Part shown: positions 51,870 through 61,585 of the stretch, piece by piece
Layout: every line of letters begins with the position of its first letter
Numbering within the stretch: the first letter of the stretch is position 1
Origin: Streptomyces sp. NBC_00536
Lineage (GTDB): Bacteria > Actinomycetota > Actinomycetes > Streptomycetales > Streptomycetaceae
Assembly (NCBI RefSeq): GCF_036346295.1
Contig: NZ_CP107819.1
Span: forward strand, 682,001-746,000
Reading direction: 5' to 3'
Length of the DNA stretch: 64,000 nt
Translations under genes and position numbers: made by a program
Notes under the pieces: generated by a model
Database searches by the model: none
The model's input: only the letters and a program-made list of their open reading frames with translations
Told to the model about the DNA's origin: nothing

Positions 51870-54230
51870 ATGACCGCCTACCCCATCCCGGAACTCGACG
51901 CGCACTGGCGCGCCGCCAACTACCTCGCGGCCGGCCAGATCTACCTCATGGGCAATCCGCTGCTGGCCGAGCCCTTGCGGCCGGAGCACATCAAACCCCG
52001 GCTGCTCGGCCACTGGGGCACCTCGCCCGGCCTCAATCTCGTGTACACCCACCTCAACCGGGTCATCAAGGACCGTGCGCTGCAGGCCCTGTGCGTCTGG
52101 GGTCCGGGCCACGGCGGCCCCGCCGTCCTCGCCAACTCCTGGCTGGAGGGCACGTACACCGAGACGTACCCGGGTGTCACACGGGACGCGGCCGGCATGA
52201 ACACCCTCTTCCGGCAGTTCTCGTTCCCGGGCGGTGTGCCCAGCCATGTGGCTCCCGGGACCCCGGGATCCATCCACGAGGGCGGCGAACTCGGATACGC
52301 CCTGTCCCACGCCTACGGAGCGGCCTTCGACCACCCCGGTCTGCTGGTCGCCTGTGTGATCGGGGACGGAGAGGCCGAGACGGGCCCGCTGGCCGCGTCC
52401 TGGCACGCGAACAAGTTCCTCGACCCGGTGCACGACGGCGCCGTCCTGCCCGTCCTCCACCTGAACGGCTACAAGATCGCCAACCCGACGGTGCTGTCCC
52501 GGATCCCCGACTCCGAACTCGACGCGCTGCTGCGCGGCTACGGGCACGACCCGCTGTACGTCACGGGCAGCGACCCGGCCCTCGTCCACCAGTCCATGGC
52601 CCGGGCGATGGACCACGCGCTCGACCGCATCGCGCTCATCCAGCACGAGGCGCGGACGGGCGGCGCCGATCCGGGACGCGAGTACCCGCGCTGGCCGATG
52701 ATCGTCCTGCGCACCCCCAAGGGCTGGACCGGGCCCGTGACCGTCGACGGCGAGCCGGTCGAGGGCACCTGGCGGGCGCACCAGGTCCCCCTCGCCGGTG
52801 TCCGCGAGAACCCGGCGCACCTGAAGCAGCTGGAGGGCTGGCTCCGTTCGTACCGGCCGGAAGAGCTGTTCGACGCCGACGGGTGCCCCACGGAGCGGGT
52901 GCTGGCCTGCGTCCCGCGGGGCGAACACCGCCTGGGCGCCGTGCCGTACGCGAACGGAGGGCGGCTGCTACGGCCGCTGCCGCTGCCCGCCCTCGACGCG
53001 TACTGCGTCCCGGTCGACAAGCCGGGCGCCACCCTCCACGAACCGACGCGCGTCCTGGGCCGGTTCCTCGCCCAGGTCATGCGCGACACCGCCGGACGGC
53101 GGGACTTCAGGGTGGTGGGCCCGGACGAGACCGCCTCCAACCGCCTGGACGACCTGTACGACGTCACCGGCAAGGCCTGGCAGGCCCTCACGGAGGCCAC
53201 GGACCGGAACCTGTCCCGGGACGGCCGGGTCATGGAGATCCTCTCCGAACACACCTGCCAGGGCTGGCTGGAGGGGTACCTCCTCACCGGCCGCCACGGT
53301 CTCTTCTCCACGTACGAGGCCTTCGCGCACATCGTCGACTCCATGGTCGGCCAGCACATCAAGTGGCTGAAGACAGCGCGCGAACTGTCCTGGCGGGCCC
53401 CGATCGCCTCCCTCAACTACCTGCTCACCTCGCACGTGTGGCGCCAGGACAACAACGGTTTCTCCCACCAGGACCCCGGGTTCGTCGACCACGTCCTCAA
53501 CAAGAGCCCCGAGGTCGTCCGCGTCTACCTCCCGCCGGATGCCAACACCCTGCTCGCCGTGGCCGATCACGCCCTGCGCAGCCGCGACCGGGTCAACGTG
53601 ATCGTCGCGGGGAAGCAGCCGTGCTTCGACTGGCTGTCGATCGACGGGGCCCGCACCCACGTGACGCGGGGCGCGGGCGTCTGGGAGTGGGCGGGGACGG
53701 ACGACGGCTCACGCGAGCCGGACGTCGTCCTCGGCTGCGCCGGTGACGTGCCCACCCTGGAGGTGCTGGCCGCGGCCGCCCTGCTCCGCGAGCACCTTCC
53801 CGCGCTGGCCGTCCGGGTCGTCAACGTCGTCGACATCGCCCGGCTGATGCCCCACGAGGAACACCCCCACGGCATGACGGACACCGAGTTCAACGCCCTG
53901 TTCACCACGGACAGGCCGGTGGTCTTCGCCTACCACGGCTATCCGTGGCTCATCCACCGTCTCGCCTACCGCCGCACCGGCCACGCCCAGCTGCACGTCC
54001 GCGGATACAAGGAGTCCGGGAGCACCACGACCCCCTTCGACATGGTCGTGCGCAACGACATGGACCGGTACCGGCTCGTCATGGACGTCATCGACCGCGT
54101 CCCCGGGCTCGCCGGACGGGCGGAAGGACTGCGCCAGGCCATGGACGACCAGCGCATCCGCCACCACGACTGGATCCGCGCGCACGGCACCGACCTGCCC
54201 GAGGTCGCGGACTGGTCCTGGCCCTACTGA
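51870..54230 (+). CDS. xfp: Xylulose-5-phosphate/fructose-6-phosphate phosphoketolase
   Basis: Thiamine-diphosphate enzyme of 786 residues that cleaves xylulose-5-P (and/or fructose-6-P) to acetyl-phosphate plus a sugar phosphate. Strong family matches throughout: [52 protein letters not shown], the ThDP-binding [36 protein letters not shown], and a C-terminal [18 protein letters not shown] 51870 follows CAGGAG. No acetate kinase is adjacent. Placed in a redox/dormancy island, it would let cells make acetyl-P and ATP without glycolytic NADH. That role is inferred from context. Confidence 0.95.
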   Translation: MTAYPIPELDAHWRAANYLAAGQIYLMGNPLLAEPLRPEHIKPRLLGHWGTSPGLNLVYTHLNRVIKDRALQALCVWGPGHGGPAVLANSWLEGTYTETYPGVTRDAAGMNTLFRQFSFPGGVPSHVAPGTPGSIHEGGELGYALSHAYGAAFDHPGLLVACVIGDGEAETGPLAASWHANKFLDPVHDGAVLPVLHLNGYKIANPTVLSRIPDSELDALLRGYGHDPLYVTGSDPALVHQSMARAMDHALDRIALIQHEARTGGADPGREYPRWPMIVLRTPKGWTGPVTVDGEPVEGTWRAHQVPLAGVRENPAHLKQLEGWLRSYRPEELFDADGCPTERVLACVPRGEHRLGAVPYANGGRLLRPLPLPALDAYCVPVDKPGATLHEPTRVLGRFLAQVMRDTAGRRDFRVVGPDETASNRLDDLYDVTGKAWQALTEATDRNLSRDGRVMEILSEHTCQGWLEGYLLTGRHGLFSTYEAFAHIVDSMVGQHIKWLKTARELSWRAPIASLNYLLTSHVWRQDNNGFSHQDPGFVDHVLNKSPEVVRVYLPPDANTLLAVADHALRSRDRVNVIVAGKQPCFDWLSIDGARTHVTRGAGVWEWAGTDDGSREPDVVLGCAGDVPTLEVLAAAALLREHLPALAVRVVNVVDIARLMPHEEHPHGMTDTEFNALFTTDRPVVFAYHGYPWLIHRLAYRRTGHAQLHVRGYKESGSTTTPFDMVVRNDMDRYRLVMDVIDRVPGLAGRAEGLRQAMDDQRIRHHDWIRAHGTDLPEVADWSWPY

Positions 54231-54237
54231 GCGCCTC

Positions 54238-54260
54238 CGGCTGACGCGCGCCGTCAGCCG
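54238..54260. terminator. Stem-loop between convergent phosphoketolase and phosphatase genes
   Basis: CGGCTGAC (54238-54245) pairs with GTCAGCCG (54253-54260), loop of 7; it overlaps the phosphatase stop codon. Confidence 0.6.
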
Positions 54261-56131
54261 CGCGGCGAGGGCAACGGAAGGGCGAACCAGACGGCCTTGC
54301 CCTCCGCCGTCGGGAGGGTGCCCCAGGAACTGGCGAGGGAGTCGACGAGGAGCAGTCCGCGGCCCGATTCCGCGTCAGGGGCCGCGAACCGGGCCTGGGG
54401 CAGCACCGGGCTCCCGTCGCAGACCTCCACCCCCAGCTCCTGTCCGGCCTGCCGGAGCCGGAGCCTGAGCGGGCCGAGGCCGTGGCGCACCGCGTTGGAG
54501 AGGAGCTCGGAGGCCAGCAGGCAGGCCGTCTCCCGCAGCTGTTCGTCGCCCTTGCCCCACGCGGCCAGGGTGGCGCGCAGGAACCGGCGGCCTTCACCCA
54601 CGCTGCTGGGCTCGGCTGCCAGGATCACGGTCCGCGAGGTGGCCGGGGCCTCCGGGATGCGCACGAGCAGGAGCGTGACGTCGTCCGCGTTGTCGTCGGC
54701 GTCCGGAAGCAGCTCCGCCAGCAGCCGGTCGGCCGCGGCCTCCAGGCACCCGGTCGCGGCCAGGCCCTTTTCCAGTGCTGCCGCGAGCCCGTCGACCTGA
54801 CCTTCGATGTCGCTGCCCGGGGTCTCCACCAGCCCGTCCGTGTAGAGAGCCAGCACCGAGCCGGGTGCCACTCTGTGCCGGCTCTCGTGGTGGGGGACCT
54901 CGCCGACCCCGAGCGGGACGCTCACCTCCGCCGGGAGCCGGGTCACCTCGCCGCCGGGACCGGCCAGCAGGACCGGCAGGTGACCGGCCGAGCAGACGGT
55001 GACCTCGGCCGCGTCGGCGTCGATGACGAGGTAGCAGCAGGTGACGAACTGGTCCGGGAGTTCACTGACCACGGCGTCGAGGGCGCGCATCAGCTGCCAG
55101 GGCGGCATCCCGGTCTTGGCCAGGGCGTGGGAGGCGGATCGCAGCTGCCCCATGACGGCGGCGGCGTCCAGTCCGCGGCCCATCACGTCGCCGATCATGA
55201 CACCGACCCGGCCGCCGCCCAGAGGGATCAGGTCGAACCAGTCGCCGCCCACCCCGGCGCCCTGCCGGGCGGGGAAGTAGCGGCTGGCCGTCGCCATCCC
55301 CGGCACGTCGGGCGGCGAGCCCATCAGGCTGCGCTGGAGGGTGAGGGCGACGTGGCGCTGCTGCTCGTAGAGCTCGGCGAGCATCTCCTCGGCGGCCTTG
55401 CGTTCGGTGACGTCGCGGATCGCGGCGGAGACGAGGGTGCCGTCGGGGGTTTCCAGGGGGCTGAGGCTGATCTCGACCGGGAACTCGCCCCCGTCCCGGC
55501 GCAGCCCGTACAGCTCAAGGCCCGCGCCCATCGGCCGGACCTGCCGGTTGACGAAGTAGCCGTCGCGGAAATCGGAGTGGTGGCCGCGGAACCGGTGCGG
55601 TACGAGCACCTCGACGGGCCGCCCCAGCAGGTCCTCGCGGCCGTAGCCGAAGAGTGCCTCGGTCTGGGCGTTGACCAGCTGGATGGTGCCCCTCTCGTCG
55701 ACGATCACCATGGCATCGGGCGCCGCCTCCAGCAGCGCGCGGAAGCGCGCGTCGGCGGCCCGGCGCTCGCTGACGTCCCGTACGGCAGCCGAGATCAGCA
55801 GCCCTTCGGGAGTCTCCAGGGGGCTCAGGCTGATCTCCACGGGGAACTCGCGTCCGTCCCGCCGCAGCCCGTACAGCTCCAGGCCCGCGCCCATCGGGCG
55901 CACCTGGCGGCTGGCCGCGTAGCCGTGCCGGTGGCCGGGGTGCTGGCCGCGGAACCGCTCGGGCACCAGGACGTCGATGGAGTGCCCCAGGAGTTCCTCA
56001 CGGGGGTAGCCGAAGAGGGCTTCGGTCTGGGCGTTCACCAAACGGATCACCCCGGCGTCGTCCACGATGACCATCGCGTCCGGTGCCGCTTCCAGCAGAG
56101 CCCGGAAGGGCTCTTCGGTCGTCGCTGCCAT
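54254..56131 (-). CDS. PAS-PAS-SpoIIE phosphatase-anti-sigma-like ATPase fusion
   Basis: Multidomain signalling protein of 625 residues. Two PAS domains (about 1-125 and 126-250) are near copies of each other, sharing FRALLEAAPDAMVIVD, LVNAQTEALFGY and EFPVEISLSPLETP. A PP2C/SpoIIE Ser/Thr phosphatase follows (GGDWFDLIPL, MIGDVMGRGLDAAAVMGQLR, ADDVTLLLVRI) and then a C-terminal HATPase_c anti-sigma-like kinase (ELLSNAVRHGLGPLRLRLR, ESGRGLLLVDSLA). Such fusions control anti-anti-sigma phosphorylation; no anti-sigma or STAS gene is nearby. ATG 56131 follows GAGG. Divergent from the cyclic-nucleotide-binding gene across two palindromes. Confidence 0.9.
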   Translation of the reverse strand: MAATTEEPFRALLEAAPDAMVIVDDAGVIRLVNAQTEALFGYPREELLGHSIDVLVPERFRGQHPGHRHGYAASRQVRPMGAGLELYGLRRDGREFPVEISLSPLETPEGLLISAAVRDVSERRAADARFRALLEAAPDAMVIVDERGTIQLVNAQTEALFGYGREDLLGRPVEVLVPHRFRGHHSDFRDGYFVNRQVRPMGAGLELYGLRRDGGEFPVEISLSPLETPDGTLVSAAIRDVTERKAAEEMLAELYEQQRHVALTLQRSLMGSPPDVPGMATASRYFPARQGAGVGGDWFDLIPLGGGRVGVMIGDVMGRGLDAAAVMGQLRSASHALAKTGMPPWQLMRALDAVVSELPDQFVTCCYLVIDADAAEVTVCSAGHLPVLLAGPGGEVTRLPAEVSVPLGVGEVPHHESRHRVAPGSVLALYTDGLVETPGSDIEGQVDGLAAALEKGLAATGCLEAAADRLLAELLPDADDNADDVTLLLVRIPEAPATSRTVILAAEPSSVGEGRRFLRATLAAWGKGDEQLRETACLLASELLSNAVRHGLGPLRLRLRQAGQELGVEVCDGSPVLPQARFAAPDAESGRGLLLVDSLASSWGTLPTAEGKAVWFALPLPSPRG

Positions 56132-56305
56132 CTCGTGCCTCGCGCTCGCCGGATCCCGCAGAAGGGAACATGCGACCACGCGGCCGGACACCACGCCCCG
56201 GATTGACGGGAATCCAGCAACAAATGACCGGCCGTGAACATGCCCACCGCACGTGCGGGCCCGCACGGAACGCGGCCGGCGTCCCGGCGTCCGGCACGCC
56301 ACAGC

Positions 56306-56321
56306 AGGGCCGAACGGTCCC
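56306..56321. promoter_or_regulatory. Island operator site 4
   Basis: AGGGCCGAACGGTCCC; inner 14-mer matches the perfect site at 12 positions. Between the phosphatase and the cyclic-nucleotide-binding gene. Confidence 0.6.
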
Positions 56322-56337
56322 GTCCGCGGGCGCTTCG

Positions 56338-56353
56338 AGGGCCGGTCGGCCCC
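56338..56353. promoter_or_regulatory. Island operator site 5
   Basis: AGGGCCGGTCGGCCCC; inner 14-mer matches at 13 positions. It lies 32 bp from site 4 (three helical turns) and 56 bp upstream of the rightward gene. Confidence 0.65.
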
Positions 56354-56408
56354 TCCCCCGAAGCCGGGAGGCGGTCGAGACTTGGAGTGGAACCGACCGG
56401 AGGCCGCC

Positions 56409-56873
56409 ATGCGAACCACTCGCCCCACCAAGATCGCCGGTGCGCTGCCGGCCCCGTACCGTGACCGGCTGATGGATGCCGCACAAGAGGTCAGCCTTCC
56501 CGAGGGCACCCGCCTCTTCAACGAGGGCGGTCACGCGGACCGCTTCTGGATCGTCCGGACCGGCGTCGTCGCCCTGGACGTGCACGTGCCCGGCAGGCAG
56601 CCGGCGGTGATCGAAAATCTCGGGCCGGGTGAACTGGTCGGATGCTCGTGGATGCTCCAGCCGCCCATGTGGAAGCTGGGGGCGGTCGCCACCACACCCG
56701 TACGCGTCCACGCCTTCGATGCCGCCGCCGTGCTCACGATGATGGAAACCGACACCGCCTTCGGCTCCGCGATGGGCCACTGGGTCGCGCAGGTGCTCGC
56801 TCACCGGCTGCATGCCGCCCGGGTCCGTCTGCTCGACCTGTACGGGCCGTACGGCAGCGGAAACACCTTCTGA
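56409..56873 (+). CDS. Stand-alone cyclic-nucleotide-binding (CRP-like sensor) domain protein
   Basis: Protein of 154 residues that matches only the effector domain of CRP/FNR proteins: LPEGTRLFNEGGHADRFWIV, VALDVHVPGRQPAVIENLGP, GELVGCSWMLQPP. No DNA-binding helix-turn-helix follows; the chain ends ARVRLLDLYGPYGSGNTF in what would be the C-helix. It may sense a nucleotide or small molecule and act on a partner protein. ATG 56409 with GGAGG upstream. Two operator sites precede it. Confidence 0.85.
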   Translation: MRTTRPTKIAGALPAPYRDRLMDAAQEVSLPEGTRLFNEGGHADRFWIVRTGVVALDVHVPGRQPAVIENLGPGELVGCSWMLQPPMWKLGAVATTPVRVHAFDAAAVLTMMETDTAFGSAMGHWVAQVLAHRLHAARVRLLDLYGPYGSGNTF

Positions 56874-56935
56874 CGCCTTCTGCCCGTCGGCACGGCACGA
56901 ACGCACCCCGTCCACACGTGAACAAGGAGCGCCCC

Positions 56936-57031
56936 ATGCCCGCGTCCCGGTACACCGTCCGCCGTCCTCACCGAGATCGCTCCCCCGGCGCGGAGGGCCG
57001 GCTCCGCGAGGTGCGTCCGACCGCTCCCTGA
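56936..57031 (+). CDS. 31-residue open frame with strong ribosome binding site
   Basis: Frame MPASRYTVRRPHRDRSPGAE... ending RPTAP. AAGGAG lies 6 bp before the ATG. It is very basic and without clear structure. It may be a real small protein, or the beginning of a decayed gene (MPASRYTV resembles starts of CBS-domain proteins found in similar islands). It lies between the cyclic-nucleotide-binding gene and regulator 2. Confidence 0.35.
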   Translation: MPASRYTVRRPHRDRSPGAEGRLREVRPTAP

Positions 57032-57080
57032 GATGATGCGTACGAGACGAACGCGGAGCGAACCGAGCACAGGGGCGCAC

Positions 57081-57785
57081 ATGTCCGACGCACCGGCGGC
57101 CTCGGCCGACGCACCCGTCAGGGTCTTCCTCTTGGACGATCACGAGGTCGTGCGCCGCGGGCTGCACGACCTGCTGGACGCGGAGCCCGACATCGAGGTC
57201 GTCGGTGAGGCGTCCACCGCCGAGCAGGCGCTGACCCGCGGTCCGGCCCTGCGCCCCGATGTCGCCGTGCTCGACGTGCGCCTGCCCGACGGCGACGGGA
57301 TCACCGTGTGCCGCGAGCTGCGCTCGCGCATGCCGGAACTGGCGTGCCTGATGCTGACCTCGTTCGACGACGAGGACGCGCTGCTCGACGCGATCATGGC
57401 CGGCGCCGCCGGGTACGTGCTGAAGCAGATCAAGGGGACCGATCTGGTCGCCGCCGTCCGGACGGTCGCGACGGGCCAGTCGATGCTGGACCCGGCGACG
57501 ACCGCCCGCCTCATGCACTCCCTGCGGGAACCGGTCACCACGAAGGCTCCGCAGGACGCCCGACTGGACGCCCTCTCCGAGCGGGAGCGTGCCGTGCTCG
57601 AGGTCATCGGTGAGGGCCTCACGAACGCGCAGATCGCCAAGCGGCTCTACCTGTCCGAGAAGACGGTCAAGAACCACATCTCCCGGCTGCTGGCGAAGCT
57701 GGGAGTGGAGCGCCGGGTGCAGGCAGCGGTGATCGCCGCCCAGGTCCACGAGCATGAGCACGAGCAGGGCAAGGACATGCACTGA
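57081..57785 (+). CDS. NarL/DevR-type response regulator, copy 2
   Basis: Two-component regulator of 234 residues: receiver with Asp65 (AVLDVRLPDGDG) and Lys in GYVLKQ, then a LuxR helix-turn-helix (LTNAQIAKRLYLSEKTVKNH). The receiver is nearly identical to that of regulator 1 (VFLLDDHEVVRRG, LDAEPD, VCRELRSRMP, LACLMLTSFDDE). The C-terminus ends in a His/Glu-rich tail (HEHEHEQGKDMH) that is absent from copy 1. ATG 57081 follows AGGGG. Convergent with kinase 2, 17 bp between stops, so that pair may be cognate. Confidence 0.92.
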   Translation: MSDAPAASADAPVRVFLLDDHEVVRRGLHDLLDAEPDIEVVGEASTAEQALTRGPALRPDVAVLDVRLPDGDGITVCRELRSRMPELACLMLTSFDDEDALLDAIMAGAAGYVLKQIKGTDLVAAVRTVATGQSMLDPATTARLMHSLREPVTTKAPQDARLDALSERERAVLEVIGEGLTNAQIAKRLYLSEKTVKNHISRLLAKLGVERRVQAAVIAAQVHEHEHEQGKDMH

Positions 57786-57802
57786 GCACGGCGGTCGACC
57801 GG

Positions 57803-59551
57803 TTACCGGGACGGCTGTGGGAGGTCGTTGGTCAGCGGGATGCGCCACTCCAGTGTCGTGCCCCGCCCCTCGGGGCCGCGCGCCGCTACGGTCAGCTCAC
57901 CGCCCAGCCTCTGCGCCCGTTCCTCAAGGTTGCGCAGTCCGCTGCGGCGGCCTCCCTCAGGGATGCCGACCCCGTTGTCGGTGACCACGACGCTCAGGAC
58001 GCCTTCGCCCACGGCCAGCGAGATTTCGGCGCGGGTGGCCGCCGCGTGCCGGGCGACGTTGCTGAGGGCCTCCCCGATCACGGCGAGCACCTCGTCCGCC
58101 ACGGGCGCGGGTACGTCGGTGTCGATCAGGCCCTGCATCCGCAGAGCGGGTGCGTAGCCCAGTACCGCGGCCGCCTCGTCCACGGTCCGGACCGCACGGA
58201 GCCGCAGCTTCGGCGCCACCCCCGGCTTCTCGCGCTCGCGGAGCCCGAAGATCGTGGAGCGGATGATCTTGATGGTGGCGTCCAGGTCGTCGATCGCGCG
58301 GACCAGCCTCTCCGAGGCCTCCGGATGGTCGACGAACCGCTGGGCGCTCTGCAGGGTCATCCCGGTGGCGAAGAGGCGCTGGATCGCCAGATCGTGCAGG
58401 TCGCGGGCGATGCGGTCGTGGTCCTCCAGCAGGCTCATCTGTTCGGCGTCGCGGCGCCGGTCGGCCAGCTCCAGGGCCAGGGCGGCCTGACCCGCGAAGC
58501 CGGGGAGCGCGGCGACCTCGAATCCGGCGAACGCCGGGCGGCCGCTCCTGCGGGCCAGCATGAGGACACCGCTGAGCTTCTCCTTGGTGCCGACCGTGAC
58601 GGCCAGGGCCGGTCCGAACCCCCGCCACCGTTCCGGCTGCACCGTGATCCGCTCGTCGGTCTCGACATCCGCGACCAAGACGAGCCCTTCCTCCTCTCCG
58701 AGGGCGGCAGCGGCCAGGGTGCCCTCGCTGCTGGGCAGCACGATGCCCCGGTGCCTCTCCGCCCCGTCCCCCAGGGCCAGCGAGCCGCGCAGTTCCCCGC
58801 CCTGTCCCACGAGGTAGAAGACCCCGATGTCCGCGGCGGTGATGTCCCGGGCCCGTTCCAGCATTCCTTCGAGTACCTGGCTCTCCGGGGACCCGGAGAG
58901 CAGGGCGCTGGTGAATGCGGAGCTGGCCGCCAGCCAGCGCTCCCGCAGCCGCACCTCTTCGAACAGGCGGGCGTTCTCGATGGCGATGCCGGCCGCCACC
59001 GCGAGCGTCGAGAGGACCGTCTCGTCCTCCTGGTCGAAGTCGATGCCGCCCCGCTTCTCGGTCATGTAGAGGTTGCCGAACACCTCCTCGCGGACCCGGA
59101 TGGGGACGCCGAGAAAGGAGTGCATCGGCGGGTGATGGGCGGGAAAGCCGTACGAGGCCGGGTGCTGGGAGAGTTCGGCGAGCCGCAGCGGTTCCGGGTG
59201 CCGGATGAGTTCACCGAGGATGCCGTGGCCGGACGGCAGCTCGCCGATCCGGGCGCGGAGGTCATCGCTGATGCCCACGGGAAGGAACTGGGCAAGCTTC
59301 CGGTCGTCGCCGATGACGCCGAGGGCCCCGTACTCCGCGTCGACCAGCGTCACGGCCGCTTCGACGATGCCCTGCAGGACCTGGGGAAGATCGAGTTCCC
59401 GGCCGACGGACATGACGGCTTCCAAGAGCCCGTTGACCCGGTCCCGGGTACCGCGCACCTCGTCCATGCGGGCCTGGAGCTCGTCGAGCAGTTCGTCCAG
59501 CCTCAGCCGTGGAGCCTTCGGCCCCTCGGCCGCCCGGTCTTCCCCACCCAT
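57803..59551 (-). CDS. GAF-domain sensor histidine kinase (DevS/DosT type), copy 2
   Basis: Paralog of kinase 1, 582 residues, same architecture: two GAF domains, HisKA_3 with His386 in RDLHDLAIQRLF, HATPase_c with EALSNVARHAAATRAEI, DNGVGI and GLRNLEERA. The GAF-1 segment FPAHHPPMHSFLGVPIRV again contains the presumed heme-ligand His region. ATG 59551 is chosen because GGAGG lies 5 bp upstream; a GTG at 59557 would be too close to it. It follows the two-gene universal stress operon on the same strand after a 170-bp gap. Confidence 0.9.
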   Translation of the reverse strand: MGGEDRAAEGPKAPRLRLDELLDELQARMDEVRGTRDRVNGLLEAVMSVGRELDLPQVLQGIVEAAVTLVDAEYGALGVIGDDRKLAQFLPVGISDDLRARIGELPSGHGILGELIRHPEPLRLAELSQHPASYGFPAHHPPMHSFLGVPIRVREEVFGNLYMTEKRGGIDFDQEDETVLSTLAVAAGIAIENARLFEEVRLRERWLAASSAFTSALLSGSPESQVLEGMLERARDITAADIGVFYLVGQGGELRGSLALGDGAERHRGIVLPSSEGTLAAAALGEEEGLVLVADVETDERITVQPERWRGFGPALAVTVGTKEKLSGVLMLARRSGRPAFAGFEVAALPGFAGQAALALELADRRRDAEQMSLLEDHDRIARDLHDLAIQRLFATGMTLQSAQRFVDHPEASERLVRAIDDLDATIKIIRSTIFGLREREKPGVAPKLRLRAVRTVDEAAAVLGYAPALRMQGLIDTDVPAPVADEVLAVIGEALSNVARHAAATRAEISLAVGEGVLSVVVTDNGVGIPEGGRRSGLRNLEERAQRLGGELTVAARGPEGRGTTLEWRIPLTNDLPQPSR

Positions 59552-59721
59552 CCGCACCTCCAGCGGGGCCCCGGCACGATCCGCACCGCGTCACTCCCAC
59601 CGTAGCCCCGGGGTGCCGCGGCCGCGCAGGAGAACGCGGGCCGGGGGAAGACCCATCGGCTTCCACGGAAGGCGCGGCGCGTGCATCGGGCCGTCAGGCT
59701 TGCGACGCCGTCACCGGGTCC

Positions 59722-60579
59722 TCACACCACGGGGACGGTGATCACCGGGCAGTGCGCCCGGTGGAGCAGCCCGTGGACGACCGATCCGAGCCGCATCCCG
59801 GTGTAGCCGCCCCGGCCCCGACGGCCCACGACCACCGCCAGTGCGTGCTCGGCGGCAGCGGCGAGTTCCTCCACCGGGTGCCCGGTCGGCACCTCGTGCG
59901 TCACCTTGACGTCCGGGTAATTCTGCGACCATCCGGCCGTCGTTTCGGACAGCAGCCGACGCTGTGCCCGGACGGCCGCCTCCTCCTCTTGGAGGACGAA
60001 AAGCGGCGGGTGCCACACCGATACGGCACGCAGCTCGGCTCCCCTCGGTCCGGCTTCCTCGAACGCCACCGCCAGCGCCGCCTTCGAGGATTCACTGCCG
60101 TCGATGCCCACCACCAGGTACGGCGGCTGCTGCGTGATGTGCTCGGCGTCGCCCACGACGACGACCGGGCACTTCGCCTGCGCCGTGATGGGGACGACGA
60201 GGGAGCCTGCGCTGAGGAACTCCGACGTACGGCTGAGGTGACGCGATCCGAGCACGATCATCCGGGCGTTCTCCGACAGCCGGCCGATCGCCTGGGTGGG
60301 ATACCCCTCGGACACATCCGCCACGGGTTCCACTTCCGGGCGGCGCTCCCTGCACCAGGCGACAGCCGCCGTCAGGGTCTGCTCCGCGGCTTGGCGCGGG
60401 GCGCTGCCGCCCGGGGTGCCGTCGACGCGCTGCGCGTCGTGCTCCGGGGGGACCGCGACGACGAGCCGCAGCCCGAGACGGCGTCTCCAGGACTCGTCCA
60501 CCGCCCAGGCCAGGGGCAGCCGCCAGTCCCTGGCCGGATCCACGCCGACGACGATCTCGTGGTGCTCGCGCGTGTCCAT
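59722..60579 (-). CDS. Universal stress protein, tandem UspA domains (copy 2)
   Basis: Protein of 285 residues with two UspA domains. Domain 1: IVVGVDPARDWRLPLAWAVD, then LGSRHLSRTSEFLSAGSLVV, a degenerate ATP loop. Domain 2: LVVGIDGSESSKAALAVAF, then VVGRRGRGGYTGMRLGSVVH, an intact loop. ATG 60579 shares a base with the upstream stop (TGATG), so it is coupled to copy 3. Only the second domain is likely to bind ATP. Confidence 0.92.
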   Translation of the reverse strand: MDTREHHEIVVGVDPARDWRLPLAWAVDESWRRRLGLRLVVAVPPEHDAQRVDGTPGGSAPRQAAEQTLTAAVAWCRERRPEVEPVADVSEGYPTQAIGRLSENARMIVLGSRHLSRTSEFLSAGSLVVPITAQAKCPVVVVGDAEHITQQPPYLVVGIDGSESSKAALAVAFEEAGPRGAELRAVSVWHPPLFVLQEEEAAVRAQRRLLSETTAGWSQNYPDVKVTHEVPTGHPVEELAAAAEHALAVVVGRRGRGGYTGMRLGSVVHGLLHRAHCPVITVPVV

Positions 60580-61481
60580 CACGCATCACTCCCGTGCCCG
60601 TGCCGGTGGCGCGGAACGAGCAGGACGGGGCACTGCGCGTGGTGGACGAGGCCGTGCGTCGCCCGCCCGAGCGTGGGGCCGAGGTAGCTGGGCGACCGCC
60701 GCCCTCCCATCACCAGCAGGTCCGAGTGGCGCGAAGCCTCGACCAGGACCCCTGCCACGGAGACGCTCTTCTCCGCGTCCGCCTGCACGGTCAGGGCGGG
60801 GAACTCCTCGCGGATCCGGTCCGCCACCGCGGTCAGGTGATGGACGTGCTCGCCCACGATCTCCTCCACGTCGTCGAGCAGGCTCACGACGTTGCCGACG
60901 GACTGCAGGATGTTCCACACGTGGAGCAGTCTGACCGAGGCCTTGCGCAGCTCGGCCTCGCGCGCGGCGTACCGCGCGCACTCCAGGTCGTGTTCGTCCC
61001 GGACTGCTGCGAGCACCACGCCCGTTTCGGCGCTGTTCTCGATGCCCCTGACGACGATGACGGGCGTCTTCGCACCGGCCGCGACCTTCAGGCCGACGGA
61101 GCCGAGCAGGAGGGTGCCGAATCCGCCTCCGCCGCGGTTGCCGACCACGATGGTGCCGTGGAGGCCCGCGGCGTGGTGGAGGCTGGCGACGGGAGCGCCG
61201 CGGCTGAACTCGGTGTCGACCCGCAGGCCGGGAAACCGCTCCGACACGGCGGCGGCGGTGGTGTCCAGCAGGTCCCGGCCCATCTGCCGGACGCGCTCGA
61301 CGCTCTCCGCCGAGACGTAGAGGGCCCTGCCGTCGGTGTCGGCCCCGTACACGATGCGCAGCGGGTGCTCACGGCGGGCGGCTTCGGCCGCCGCCCACAG
61401 CGCCGCCTGACGGGCCGGCTCGGAGCCGTCGACACCGACGACGACGGAGCCGAGTTCCGAGGTGTTCCTGGTGTCCTGCAT
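60579..61481 (-). CDS. Universal stress protein, tandem UspA domains (copy 3)
   Basis: Protein of 300 residues, first gene of the two-gene stress operon. Domain 1: VVVGVDGSEPARQAALWAAA, ATP loop VVGNRGGGGFGTLLLGSVGL. Domain 2 ends LVMGGRRSPSYLGPTLGRAT, a divergent loop. The C-terminus is His-rich (RHRHGHGSDA). GGAGGAGG lies just before ATG 61481. The 460-bp region upstream, shared with the nitroreductase, holds several copies of the island palindrome. Confidence 0.92.
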   Translation of the reverse strand: MQDTRNTSELGSVVVGVDGSEPARQAALWAAAEAARREHPLRIVYGADTDGRALYVSAESVERVRQMGRDLLDTTAAAVSERFPGLRVDTEFSRGAPVASLHHAAGLHGTIVVGNRGGGGFGTLLLGSVGLKVAAGAKTPVIVVRGIENSAETGVVLAAVRDEHDLECARYAAREAELRKASVRLLHVWNILQSVGNVVSLLDDVEEIVGEHVHHLTAVADRIREEFPALTVQADAEKSVSVAGVLVEASRHSDLLVMGGRRSPSYLGPTLGRATHGLVHHAQCPVLLVPRHRHGHGSDA

Positions 61482-61569
61482 GGTTCCTCCTCCAGAGAGC
61501 CGCACGGGTCCGGATTTCACGCTGCCACCACCCGCTTCGGCGGGGAGAGGGCCTCTCAGGTCCCTCGAG

Positions 61570-61585
61570 GGGGCCAAAGGTCCCC
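61570..61585. promoter_or_regulatory. Island operator site 6 (degenerate)
   Basis: GGGGCCAAAGGTCCCC contains GGGCC-AAAG-GTCCC, the DevR-type spacing, about 90 bp upstream of the stress operon. A weaker neighbour, GGGCCTCTCAGGTCCC, is at 61549-61564. Confidence 0.45.
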
